NCBI RefSeq assembly: GCF_041820985.1
Contig: NZ_JBGUAU010000001.1
Span: 62,001 to 126,000, forward strand
Direction of reading: 5' to 3'
Origin: Evansella sp041820985
GTDB lineage: Bacteria > Bacillota > Bacilli > Bacillales > Salisediminibacteriaceae
DNA: 64,000 bases
Made by a program: the position numbers and the translations under genes. Below, piece after piece: positions 42,783 to 50,276 of this stretch. Numbering within the stretch: the first letter of the stretch is position 1; every line of letters starts with the position of its first letter. Below the pieces are notes generated by a model. That model saw nothing but the letters and a program-made list of their open reading frames with translations, was not told where the DNA came from and did not search any database.

Positions 42783-43360
42783 CGGGAATCCAATCACCTC
42801 TTCAATTCCCATTCATCACTTCCAACCACTCCTTCGGGAATCCAAACTCCCCTTCCCTTCCCGTTCCTCACTTCCAACCACTCCTTCGGGAATCCAAACT
42901 CCTCGTCAATTCCCGTTCGCCACTTCCAACCACTCCTTCGGGAATCCAAACTCCCCTTCACTTCCCGTTCCACACTTCCAACCACTCCTTCGGGAATTGA
43001 AACTGGCCTTCAATTCCCGTTCCTCACTTCCAACCACTCCTTCGGGAATCCAAACTCCCCTTCCCTTCCCGTTCCACACTTCCAACCACTACTTCGGGAA
43101 TCCAAACTCCCCTTCACTTCCCGTCATACACTTCCAACCACTACTTCGGGAATCCAAACTCCCCTTCACTTCCCGTTCCTCACTTCCAACCACTCCTTCG
43201 GGAATCCAAACTCCCCTTCACTTCCCGTTCCTCACTTCCAACCACTACTTCGGGAATTCAAACCCCCCTTCCCTTCCCTTCCCGTTCCTCACTTCCAACC
43301 ACTACTTCGGGAATTCAAACCCCTCGTCAATTCCCGTTCGCCACATCAAACACATCACTC
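42783..43360. repeat. Eleven-unit 52-bp tandem hairpin array
   Basis: Units start with CGGGAAT at 42783, 42835, 42887, 42939, 42991, 43043, 43095, 43147, 43199, 43251 and 43308. The period is 52 except unit 10, which is 57 with a 5-bp insertion. Each has CGGGAA ... TTCCCG (6-bp stem) and a constant CACTTCCAACCACT-CTT link. There are no unique spacers. The period is not a multiple of three, so the long frames crossing it (for example 42780-43502) are artefacts of composition. It is GC-richer than its surroundings. Confidence 0.9.
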
Positions 43361-43399
43361 TGGAATCCTCCCCTCACTCCCTTCAATCCTCCAAAGTAA

Positions 43400-43665
43400 G
43401 AAAAGCGCAAGGCGCCCTCTCATGACCGAAATGCAAATGTTCTGGACGAACGAAAAGCGTAATCCGCTTGCCGTCTGCGAAGAAAAATGTTCTTTCAGTT
43501 GAAAAGTGCTTTTTACTTTTCCAACTGGAAGGTTATTTTTCAAAGCAGATAGCGGGTGGAGCTAGACAAAAAAAACGCTTTTTACTTTTAATCGGCTAGG
43601 TTATTTGACACGAGGTCATAGCGCCTAGAGCTAGACACCTTTCAAAGTCCAAAAATTTTATACTT
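43400..43665. repeat. Dispersed repeat family B, copy 1
   Basis: The tail GCGCCTAGAGCTAGACACCT, then TTCAAAGTCCAAAAATTTTA (43621-43660), matches 50171-50214. A shorter GTGGAGCTAGACAA echo lies at 43554. Within it, short pieces of an AAAAGCG/CGCTTTT type alternate. No gene is present. It separates the 52-bp array from the fabF terminator. Confidence 0.5.
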
Positions 43666-43679
43666 TATCTTTAAAAAAA

Positions 43680-43715
43680 ATCCTGTGCATCCACTGTAGG
43701 GAGCACAGGATTATA
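43680..43715 (-). terminator. Terminator of fabF
   Basis: AATCCTGTGC / GCACAGGATT stem, followed on the minus strand by a run of eight Ts. Confidence 0.9.
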
Positions 43716-43744
43716 TAAGCTACTAATCGGCACAAATCGTCAAA

Positions 43745-44986
43745 CTATCTATCAAACTTCCGAAACGCTAAAGTAACATTGTGTCCACCAAAACCTAACG
43801 AGTTAGAAAGAACAACGGAAATATCCTTCTTCTTCGCCTCATTCGGTACATAATCCAAATCTAATTCCTCATCAGGAGTTTCATAGTTGATCGTTGGCGG
43901 TAACACTCCATCACGAATCGCCAATAAAGAAAAGATAGCCTCAATTGCACCAGCAGCCCCTAATAGGTGTCCAGTCATCGACTTCGTAGAACTGATACTC
44001 AAGTCATATGCATGCTCTCCAAATACTGCCTTGACTGCCTTCGTTTCAAACAAATCATTATAATAAGTGGAAGTTCCATGCGCATTGATATAATCTACAT
44101 CCGTACCTAACAATCCACCATCCGCTAACGCAAGCTTCATTGCACGTTGGCCACCCTCCCCATCTGGAGCAGGAGTCGTAATATGATGGGCATCCCCTGT
44201 TGCACCATAACCCACAAGCTCCCCATAAATTTTTGCACCACGAGCTAAAGCATGCTCCAATTCCTCCAAAATAACAATCCCAGAGCCTTCAGCGATGACA
44301 AATCCATCTCGATTTTTATCAAACGGACGGCTCGCAGTCCTAGGATCTGGATTCGTGGACAATGCAGTCATATTTGCAAACCCAGCAATCGTCATTTCCG
44401 TAATCGCCGCTTCTGCTCCACCAGCGATCATCATATCCATATCCCCATTTTGAACTGCACGAAACGCATCACCAATAGAGTTCGCCCCCGACGCACATGC
44501 AGTAACAGAACAATTATTTATTCCCTTAGCACCTAATTCAATAGAGACTCGTCCAGAAGCCATGTCTGGAATAAGCATTGGTATGATAAATGGACTAACA
44601 CGCTTTGGCCCTTTTGATAAAAAACGTTTGTGTTGAATTTCAAACTCGTCTAATCCTCCTATACCAGACCCTACCCATACGCCGATACGCTCGGCTGGAA
44701 TAGTTTCGCCAACAACAACACCTGCATCTTCCACAGCCATTTTACTTGCAGCTATAGCAAAATGAGTGAAGCGCGCCATTCTTCTAGCTTCTTTAAAATC
44801 CATATAGTTTCCAGGCTCAAAGTTTTTGACTTCCCCAGCTACTTTCACATTTGAGTTCTCCACATTTGTACTTTCAATCGGGGCAATTCCCGATTCCCCC
44901 GCTTTCACTTTCTCCCATGTAGTGATTACATCATTTCCTAACGGAGTTACTGCACCAACACCAGTAATAACAACACGCTTTTTCAT
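43745..44986 (-). CDS. fabF: Beta-ketoacyl-ACP synthase II FabF
   Basis: 413 residues, exactly the usual size. It elongates acyl-ACP by condensation with malonyl-ACP. The catalytic Cys is in TACASGANSIGDAF, and the two His residues are in NAHGTSTYYND and KSMTGHLLGAAGAIE. The start RVVITGVGAVTPLGN and the end NSLGFGGHNVTLAF are typical. It follows fabH by 27 bases, so both are one operon controlled from the FapR-type site upstream of fabH. Confidence 0.97.
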   Translation of the reverse strand: MKKRVVITGVGAVTPLGNDVITTWEKVKAGESGIAPIESTNVENSNVKVAGEVKNFEPGNYMDFKEARRMARFTHFAIAASKMAVEDAGVVVGETIPAERIGVWVGSGIGGLDEFEIQHKRFLSKGPKRVSPFIIPMLIPDMASGRVSIELGAKGINNCSVTACASGANSIGDAFRAVQNGDMDMMIAGGAEAAITEMTIAGFANMTALSTNPDPRTASRPFDKNRDGFVIAEGSGIVILEELEHALARGAKIYGELVGYGATGDAHHITTPAPDGEGGQRAMKLALADGGLLGTDVDYINAHGTSTYYNDLFETKAVKAVFGEHAYDLSISSTKSMTGHLLGAAGAIEAIFSLLAIRDGVLPPTINYETPDEELDLDYVPNEAKKKDISVVLSNSLGFGGHNVTLAFRKFDR

Positions 44987-45013
44987 CTCTCTTCTCCCCT
45001 TACTTCAATGTAT

Positions 45014-45958
45014 TTATATACCCCATCGTAAACAAACAGAACCCCATGTTAATCCCCCACCAAAACCAACGAAAACAAGAATATCTCCATCCTCAATTTT
45101 CCCCTTTTCAAGCTCATAAGAGAGTGCTAGAGGAATGGAAGCCGCAGATGTATTACCATGTTTTCTTACCGAAGTGGATATCTTATCTTTCGGAATCCCA
45201 AGTCTGGCCGCTGCCGCATCTAAAATTCGGACATTCGCTTGATGCGGAATTAATAAATCGATATCATCAATGGTTAACCCTGCGTTTTCTACCACTTGTA
45301 AGGTCGATTCAGGTAATTGACGAACGGAAAATTTAAACACTTCTCTCCCGTTCATTACAACGGTGTTAGATTTTGGATTTACTAATAAATGTTTTCCCCC
45401 AGCTCCATCAGCTCCTAACTCAAAAGATAATATCCCTTTCCCTTCAGACACTTCACTTAACACAACTGCCCCTGCGCCATCTCCGAAAAGAACACAAGTA
45501 GTCCGGTCTGACCAGTCCAGTATTTTAGAAAACTTCTCACTACCTATAACTAAGACGTTTTTATATGTATTCGACTCAATAAACTGTTTTCCTGTAACTA
45601 ATGCATATACAAATCCTGAGCATGCTGCACTGATATCCATCGCAGGTGTTGTTGGTATTTCTAATGCTTCTTGAACCATTGTTGCAACAGACGGAAAAGC
45701 AAAATCAGGTGTTGCTGTTGCAACTAATATTAAATCAATCTCTCCTGCAGCTAATCCGGCATCCATAATTGCATTTTTAGCAGCAATTACAGCCATATGA
45801 GAGGTATCCATTGCTTCGTTCGCAATTCTTCGTTCCTCTATCCCCGTTCTTGTTCGAATCCATTCATCGCTTGTATCAACGATCTTCTCTAAATCATTGT
45901 TCGTAACGATTGCATCTGGAAGAAATGTTCCAATTCCAGTTATTCCTATATGTTTCAT
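45014..45958 (-). CDS. fabH: Beta-ketoacyl-ACP synthase III FabH
   Basis: 314 residues. FabH starts fatty-acid synthesis by condensing an acyl-CoA primer with malonyl-ACP. The catalytic Cys is in DISAACSGFVYAL, His in LLIPHQANVRILDA and Asn in RKHGNTSAASIPLAL. The C-terminus GFGGGLTWGSVCLRW is canonical. Gram-positive versions prefer branched primers. First gene of the fabH-fabF operon, with a FapR-like operator 23-39 bases before the ATG. Confidence 0.97.
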   Translation of the reverse strand: MKHIGITGIGTFLPDAIVTNNDLEKIVDTSDEWIRTRTGIEERRIANEAMDTSHMAVIAAKNAIMDAGLAAGEIDLILVATATPDFAFPSVATMVQEALEIPTTPAMDISAACSGFVYALVTGKQFIESNTYKNVLVIGSEKFSKILDWSDRTTCVLFGDGAGAVVLSEVSEGKGILSFELGADGAGGKHLLVNPKSNTVVMNGREVFKFSVRQLPESTLQVVENAGLTIDDIDLLIPHQANVRILDAAAARLGIPKDKISTSVRKHGNTSAASIPLALSYELEKGKIEDGDILVFVGFGGGLTWGSVCLRWGI

Positions 45959-45980
45959 ATTACACCCCTAACCTTACCGG

Positions 45981-45997
45981 TAATGACCAGGTACTAA
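45981..45997. promoter_or_regulatory. FapR-type operator of fabH-fabF
   Basis: TTAGTACCTGGTCATTA on the minus strand. The left half matches the FapR inverted repeat exactly and the right half with changes. FapR represses fatty-acid genes until malonyl-CoA binds it. A second site lies before fabI. Confidence 0.75.
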
Positions 45998-46066
45998 TAT
46001 CAGATATACACTTAATACTCAGTATACCCTTTTTTTAATAAGAAAAGAAATTAATTAAAATAAATT

Positions 46067-46090
46067 AACCATCCATTATATGGATGGTTA
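46067..46090. other. Short palindrome upstream of fabH
   Basis: AACCATCCAT / ATGGATGGTT with almost no loop lies between fabH and the 50-residue gene. It has no T-run on the relevant strand, so it may be an operator or cruciform and not a terminator. A + strand T-poor tail argues against termination. Confidence 0.35.
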
Positions 46091-46136
46091 TATAACAGTA
46101 TAATGTAATTACAAATGCTCATTACTTTAAGAATAA

Positions 46137-46289
46137 TTAAGACCATTTATTTAGAACTTTTTCCCCTTTATCTGTAATAAATACTTTCCCCTGTTTTTTA
46201 GCTTCCATAAGTTGCTTCACAACTTCTGCTCTTTCCTTAGCTTCTTCCGCATTTCCACTCTTCGCCTTTTTAAAAATTCTCATTTTCAT
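46137..46289 (-). CDS. Small charged protein of unknown function
   Basis: 50 residues from ATG 46289 with AAAGGAGAGG upstream. The sequence MKMRIFKKAKSGNAEEAKER then EVVKQLMEAKKQGKVFITDK is Lys/Glu-rich and probably one long helix with a short beta end. It stands alone upstream of fabH on the same strand. No family recognised; the strong ribosome binding site and clean codon use support expression. Confidence 0.6.
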   Translation of the reverse strand: MKMRIFKKAKSGNAEEAKERAEVVKQLMEAKKQGKVFITDKGEKVLNKWS

Positions 46290-46492
46290 TATGTCCTCTC
46301 CTTTAGCTTAAAATGGACTTTCGGCTTCCTTATAACAATATGTTATTCATTCTCTATGTGTGAATGCCTATTTTTAAAAAATCTTTGTAAAACTATTTTT
46401 TCTTTATTTCTTCAGGTTCTCCTTTTCACCTACACAAAAAGACAGTAACAATCATAGATTGTACTATCCCTACATGAAAGGAGGGAATGATT

Positions 46493-46597
46493 ATGGGTTA
46501 CGGATGTCACCACGGCGGGTTCGCTGGAGGCTTTGCTTTAGTATTAGTCCTATTCATCCTGCTCGTTATTATTGGAGCGGCTTGGACTGCTTGGTAG
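46493..46597 (+). CDS. YjcZ-family sporulation protein, copy 4
   Basis: 34 residues: MGYGCHHGGFAGGFALVLVL then FILLVIIGAAWTAW. Of two nearby ATGs (46487, 46493) the second is correctly spaced from AAAGGAGGG. It is closest to copy 1 in the GGFAGGFALVLVLFILLVIIGAA core. Confidence 0.92.
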   Translation: MGYGCHHGGFAGGFALVLVLFILLVIIGAAWTAW

Positions 46598-46616
46598 TAG
46601 ACTAACACCATAACTT

Positions 46617-46647
46617 GAAAAGCGCCTTATAATTAGGCGCTTTTCTT
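46617..46647 (+). terminator. Terminator of YjcZ copy 4
   Basis: GAAAAGCGCCT / AGGCGCTTTTC, an 11-bp perfect stem with T-rich tail. Confidence 0.88.
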
Positions 46648-46714
46648 TATCCTGTTTATCTTCTTGTCTGAAAATACTCTCTAATGTTAAACCAATATGT
46701 TTACATGCATTTAC

Positions 46715-47365
46715 CTAATATAACTCGTCGTACAATCTCTTTTGTAATAATACAGTATCAATAGGACACTCCTCTGCATCTCGTCCATACTGCCACGCCC
46801 AAACGTTCCCCGCACAATTGGGAGTTTTAGGATTGAATACTGGTATATTTGCTTTTCTTGTTATACCGGTTTCCGGTTCAGCACTCCATAAAACAGTCTG
46901 TGTTCTCACTAACTCACTTCTTTGAATCGCTTCACAATAAGCTTCATTAAAAGGACCTTCTGTTGGATCATGATAAATACCAGGGCGATAATCACTATTA
47001 TAAAATTTTTCAACCCATGCAATAATCCAATCTGCATCTACCTCAAAGAACCTTTCTACATTTGCAAAAATAAAGACACCTTTAGGGATACCGAGTCTAT
47101 GGGCATTATAAATGGCATTTTGTGCAGCAATTCTTCCAGCAGTTGCTCCTACTGCTTCTCGAAAGTTGTTATATATAGGTAAGATCTTTACTCCTTTCCC
47201 TTTTAAATATAGAATTTCACTTCTAGATAATCCTTCGCTAACATTCGGTATCGTGTTTAAGTATCTCCCCCACACGTCAGGCTGTCCAAAGTTACGTACA
47301 ACACAGTCATATAAACTTTCCGTTGCTGCGGCGGCTGAATCTACACCCCATATAATATTAGACAA
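46715..47365 (-). CDS. DUF1906 glycoside-hydrolase-like protein
   Basis: 216 residues without signal peptide. The DUF1906 (Rv2525c-like) fold, related to GH25 lysozymes, is recognisable: WGVDSAAAATESLYDCVVRN, GQPDVWGRYL, LKGKGVKILPIYNNF, IPKGVFIFANVERFF, RPGIYHDP and a final WAWQYGRDAEECPIDTVLL. The domain is found on enzymes acting on cell-wall glycans and often in spore or phage lysis proteins. The absence of a signal peptide suggests action inside the cell, for example in the mother cell or spore; that is inference. Single gene. Confidence 0.85.
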   Translation of the reverse strand: MSNIIWGVDSAAAATESLYDCVVRNFGQPDVWGRYLNTIPNVSEGLSRSEILYLKGKGVKILPIYNNFREAVGATAGRIAAQNAIYNAHRLGIPKGVFIFANVERFFEVDADWIIAWVEKFYNSDYRPGIYHDPTEGPFNEAYCEAIQRSELVRTQTVLWSAEPETGITRKANIPVFNPKTPNCAGNVWAWQYGRDAEECPIDTVLLQKRLYDELY

Positions 47366-47489
47366 TTTTCATTCCTCCTTCACAGTTACTATATGAAGGA
47401 CCAAACCTGTTAGGTGAAAAAAATGTAGAAAAAAAAGCTACTCAAAGAATTATGACCTTTGACTAGCTCTATGCTCTACTCTTAAACTA

Positions 47490-47876
47490 TTAATTAGCAG
47501 CTTTTTGTTTAACTGGTTCTTCATCTACAAGTACTTCTTCTTGTTTTTCCTTCGATAAGAACCAGGCTAACAGTACGATGGAAATAAATACTCCCTCAAA
47601 AATTAGTTTCCATAGCTTTGATTCTGGAAAGTGATGTGAAATTACCCATAATATTTGGAATTTCTAAGAATAATAGATATATTGCTCCGATCGCTTGAAT
47701 TTGCCAAACATTAAATAAGAACGAAATAAGAAATAAGGATAGAAGTCTGAAGAAAAACTCTCCCACCCAATTCATATAATATGGCTTTCTTCCTTTGCTT
47801 CTCAGAAGAGAGATGTTTTAACCATCATCGCTAATACTACTGCGTTGTCTGCAGCAAGGACACTACTCAATATATT
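47490..47876 (-). pseudogene. Broken TerC/YjbE-type membrane protein gene
   Basis: The minus strand reads ILSSVLAADNAVVLAMMVK and FFFRLLSLFLISFLFNVWQI then QAIGAIYLLFLE, a TerC-family pattern (ADNA motif with its Asp). The start is missing, there is an internal deletion around 47640, and a frameshift then restores KLWKLIFEGVFISIVLLAWF and a tail ending at the stop 47490-47492. Intact members have ~220-260 residues. YjbE-like TerC genes are known near this neighbourhood in B. subtilis, so this may be the decayed local copy. Confidence 0.75.
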
Positions 47877-47927
47877 TTATCGAATTTTACAAAAAATTCA
47901 TTTTTGGAACTATAGTAAATTAGATAC

Positions 47928-48260
47928 TTAATAATCATGTACTCCAAGTGCAATTTTGGCATATCGAGACATCATCTTTTTATTCCAGACAGGTTTCCAA
48001 ACTATCTCTACATCTATTTCTCTAATTTCACCAAACTCTTGCAATTCATGTAATGCTCTTCTTACATCGGACACAATTGTTCCGGCAAGAGGACAGCCCA
48101 TGGATGTTAAGGTCATCGTGATTCTTACATTCTTTTCGTCATCAAATGCTACTCCGTATATGAGACCTAAATTAACAATATCTACCCCTAACTCTGGATC
48201 CATAACATTCTCTAATTCGGCTTTTACTCTTTCGACCATTTCTTCATTTTCCTTTGACAT
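47928..48260 (-). CDS. MIP18/DUF59-family Fe-S assembly factor (SufT/YitW-like)
   Basis: 110 residues from ATG 48260 (AAGGGGTGA upstream). It has the DUF59 core MDPELGVDIVNLGLIYGV, then MTLTSMGCPLAGTIVSDV with the conserved Cys, and the VEIVWKPVWNKKMMS end. Members help load or mature Fe-S clusters; the phenylacetate PaaD group is related but lies in paa operons. Here it is alone, so a general Fe-S role is likelier. Confidence 0.9.
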   Translation of the reverse strand: MSKENEEMVERVKAELENVMDPELGVDIVNLGLIYGVAFDDEKNVRITMTLTSMGCPLAGTIVSDVRRALHELQEFGEIREIDVEIVWKPVWNKKMMSRYAKIALGVHDY

Positions 48261-48330
48261 TGTTTTCACCCCTTGTCTTATTAGTGTAACAGGAAATTAG
48301 ATTTATTTAAAAACTTTCTTCTCCTTGAAT

Positions 48331-48369
48331 GAAGAAAAGCACCCTTCATTTTTGAGAGTGCTTTTCTTC
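48331..48369. terminator. Terminator of the DoxX gene
   Basis: GAAGAAAAGCAC / GTGCTTTTCTTC, a perfect 12-bp stem between the DoxX gene and the DUF59 gene. Confidence 0.85.
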
Positions 48370-48392
48370 GTTAATGTAGTTTTATTACAATT

Positions 48393-48899
48393 TTATGCAG
48401 GAGATTCTGCTGTTGTTTTACCTTTAATAATTTTTTTGAATTGCAAGTTTAGATAAGGTATTACCCAACGATCTCCACCAAATTTACCAGCATTGTATCC
48501 TGCCGCAAGAATGAAAATTGTTAAAAGTATCATCCATGGGTTTGTAGAAACTGTTCCTGCAAACATGAAAGCAAAGTTCATCATGATACCAAAGAATGCA
48601 GCCGCTGTTGTTAATACTCCAACGATTAACCCAAGACCAACTAATAATTCTCCCCAAGCAACCATAAAGCTAAATACTCCAGCGTTAGGTAATGCAAAGT
48701 TTTCGATAAAAGCATGATAGGTTGGGTATGTGTTCATTACTGTTTCGTTTGCAACTACTCCATTTAAATATCCAGCCGCACTAAAGTCACCAGTAACTTT
48801 ACCCCAACCTGCAGTCATCCAAGACCAACCAAGATAGATACGTAATAAAGTTAAAGCCCCAGCAGCATATACATTGTTTCTTAAGAAATTCATAAACAT
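48393..48899 (-). CDS. DoxX-family membrane protein
   Basis: 168 residues from the ATG at 48899, which lies at the right distance from GGAGGT (the ATG at 48908 touches it). Four membrane segments: ~13-30, ~60-80, ~85-105 and ~110-130. YLGWSWMTAGWGKVTGDFSA near the first segment and ELLVGLGLIVGVLTTAAAFF are the DoxX pattern, as in Bacillus CatD-type proteins linked to quinone or thiol stress. Upstream lie a 14-bp palindrome and an FNR/Rex-like site, so oxygen or redox control is likely. Confidence 0.87.
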   Translation of the reverse strand: MFMNFLRNNVYAAGALTLLRIYLGWSWMTAGWGKVTGDFSAAGYLNGVVANETVMNTYPTYHAFIENFALPNAGVFSFMVAWGELLVGLGLIVGVLTTAAAFFGIMMNFAFMFAGTVSTNPWMILLTIFILAAGYNAGKFGGDRWVIPYLNLQFKKIIKGKTTAESPA

Positions 48900-48977
48900 A
48901 TTAACCATACCTCCAAATTTTTATTTTTATAAAATAAATGATAAGAACCAATACAGATGATATTTCTTTCTTGTTGT

Positions 48978-48991
48978 TTAGTGATCACTAA
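48978..48991. promoter_or_regulatory. Perfect palindromic operator before doxX
   Basis: TTAGTGATCACTAA, a perfect 14-bp palindrome ~80 bases before the DoxX start. It lies just downstream of a TATACT -10-like element (49009-49014, minus strand), a position that suits a repressor. Confidence 0.45.
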
Positions 48992-49075
48992 CTATCTTCA
49001 CTAACAGTATATAATGGAATTTCCCTGCACGAACGTTATAACTGTGAACATATGGTTGCAAACTAGTGGCTAATC

Positions 49076-49091
49076 TGTGACAAAAATCACA
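49076..49091. promoter_or_regulatory. FNR/Rex-like TGTGA-N6-TCACA site
   Basis: TGTGACAAAAATCACA matches the TGTGA-N6-TCACA operator of Bacillus Fnr exactly and the Rex box closely. It lies ~180 bases upstream of the DoxX gene and ~110 bases past the stop of the 85-residue gene. Confidence 0.5.
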
Positions 49092-49203
49092 TCTAAACTA
49101 CATACAGTAATAACAACGTTTTTATTTATATTATGCACTAAAAAAGATGTACCCTCCGTTACAAGCAACGTTAGATACACCTTATAGCTTTCGATCTTTC
49201 TTA

Positions 49204-49461
49204 TTATATAATCTCATCAACATATGAACCTTTCCCTAGTAATTTACTTTCAAGCTTATGAGCCTTTTTCTTAATATCTTCAATCTGTTTACTATTATCA
49301 ACTGAAGTATTCCAATGAAATAAATTTCTATGGTGATGATTTGTTCGGTAAAATGCTACCCGGTTTGTTGGGGGTGTAGGTGCAAGGTCTGTTTTCTCAT
49401 TCTTTTGCCGGTTCGTATAAATAAGAAATTGATCATCCTTTATCGGTGGTATATATCCCAT
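49204..49461 (-). CDS. Small hypothetical protein, possible spore protein
   Basis: 85 residues from ATG 49461 with AAAGGGGGTG upstream. The middle is His/Asn/Arg-rich (NRVAFYRTNHHHRNLFHWNT) and the end is a charged helix. No known family. It lies just before the coiled-coil gene in the stretch where B. subtilis has cotO next to fabI, so a coat role is possible but unproven. Confidence 0.65.
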   Translation of the reverse strand: MGYIPPIKDDQFLIYTNRQKNEKTDLAPTPPTNRVAFYRTNHHHRNLFHWNTSVDNSKQIEDIKKKAHKLESKLLGKGSYVDEII

Positions 49462-49558
49462 AAGAGCACCCCCTTTAATTCTATTAAGAATCTATTCCCG
49501 TTTTTAGCTAGAAGTTAAACATCGGTTTATAAATTCCGATATTTAAAGAAAGAATAAC

Positions 49559-49984
49559 TTAGTTATCTTCATTTGATTCATCATGATGCTTCAATGACTC
49601 TTGAAGCCGTTTGCTAGTAAGACGTAACTTTTCCTCCAATAATGCCAATTCTCCTTTTAGAGCTATATTCTCCTTTTCAAATTGTTCACTTTTCATCGTC
49701 TCCTTTTTGAAATCTTGTATTACTTTCTGTCGATTGACATGTATTTCACGAAAACCTTCTTCTAATATTTTGTTCCTCTCCTCTATACGTTTTATTTGAT
49801 CTTCTAAGTAATGTACGCGATCTTCAAGTTGCTCTTTCTCTTTCGTCAACTCTTCTAATAACTTATAGTGATATTGTTCTTCATAAATTTTTACTTTTTG
49901 CTTATACTTAGCAGTTTCTGATTGCAAATGCAGTATCTTTTGCTTTAACTGAACATTACTTAACCGCACTTTACTCTTTTCCAT
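49559..49984 (-). CDS. Coiled-coil protein of unknown function
   Basis: 141 residues from ATG 49984. Nearly the whole protein (about 10-130) is one uninterrupted coiled coil with heptads (LQSETAKYKQKVKIYEEQYH, EKEQLEDRVHYLEDQIKRIE) and an acidic end (ESNEDN). Such proteins serve as structural or tether elements. It lies between fabI and the 85-residue gene, the position of cotO in B. subtilis, but the sequence similarity to CotO is not visible to me. Confidence 0.65.
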   Translation of the reverse strand: MEKSKVRLSNVQLKQKILHLQSETAKYKQKVKIYEEQYHYKLLEELTKEKEQLEDRVHYLEDQIKRIEERNKILEEGFREIHVNRQKVIQDFKKETMKSEQFEKENIALKGELALLEEKLRLTSKRLQESLKHHDESNEDN

Positions 49985-50069
49985 GAAATCCCCCACTTTT
50001 CATTTATTTTTTTATAGTTCTTTTTCATCATATGAACAAAATTCTGGAAACTTGCAAAAAGAAGCATTT

Positions 50070-50215
50070 TTATTAGTAAAGAGCAAAGCGCACCATTTCC
50101 GCCTAAAATCTGCCTCCGTCCTGTGGCCAACGGAGTAATGTGCACATCTGTCTCCCGGCGAAAAGCAAATGGCACCTGGAGCTAGACATCTTTCTAAGTT
50201 CAAAAAAATTTTATA
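50070..50215. repeat. Dispersed repeat family B, copy 2
   Basis: The tail GGCACCTGGAGCTAGACATC, then TTTCTAAGTTCAAAAAAATT (50171-50210), matches 43621-43665. The head carries AAAGCGCACC and a GTCTCCCGGCG block typical of GC-richer dispersed elements of Bacillaceae. No gene inside. It lies directly past the coiled-coil gene's start side, before the fabI terminator. Confidence 0.5.
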
Positions 50216-50236
50216 AATTCTTATTTTTTTAAAAAA

Positions 50237-50263
50237 AGAGCAGCTATATGAAATAGCTACTCT
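50237..50263 (-). terminator. Terminator of fabI
   Basis: AGAGTAGCTAT / ATAGCTGCTCT stem, followed on the minus strand by TTTTTTT. Confidence 0.85.
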
Positions 50264-50276
50264 CTACTGGCAATGC

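Noticed and set aside
42783..43360. CRISPR array
   Set aside because: Units are continuous tandem repeats without unique spacers, and no cas genes are near.
42780..43502. A 240-codon open frame and others across the 52-bp array
   Set aside because: The period is not a multiple of three, so the frame rotates through the repeat; there is no ribosome binding site and frames are equally open on other frames and strand.
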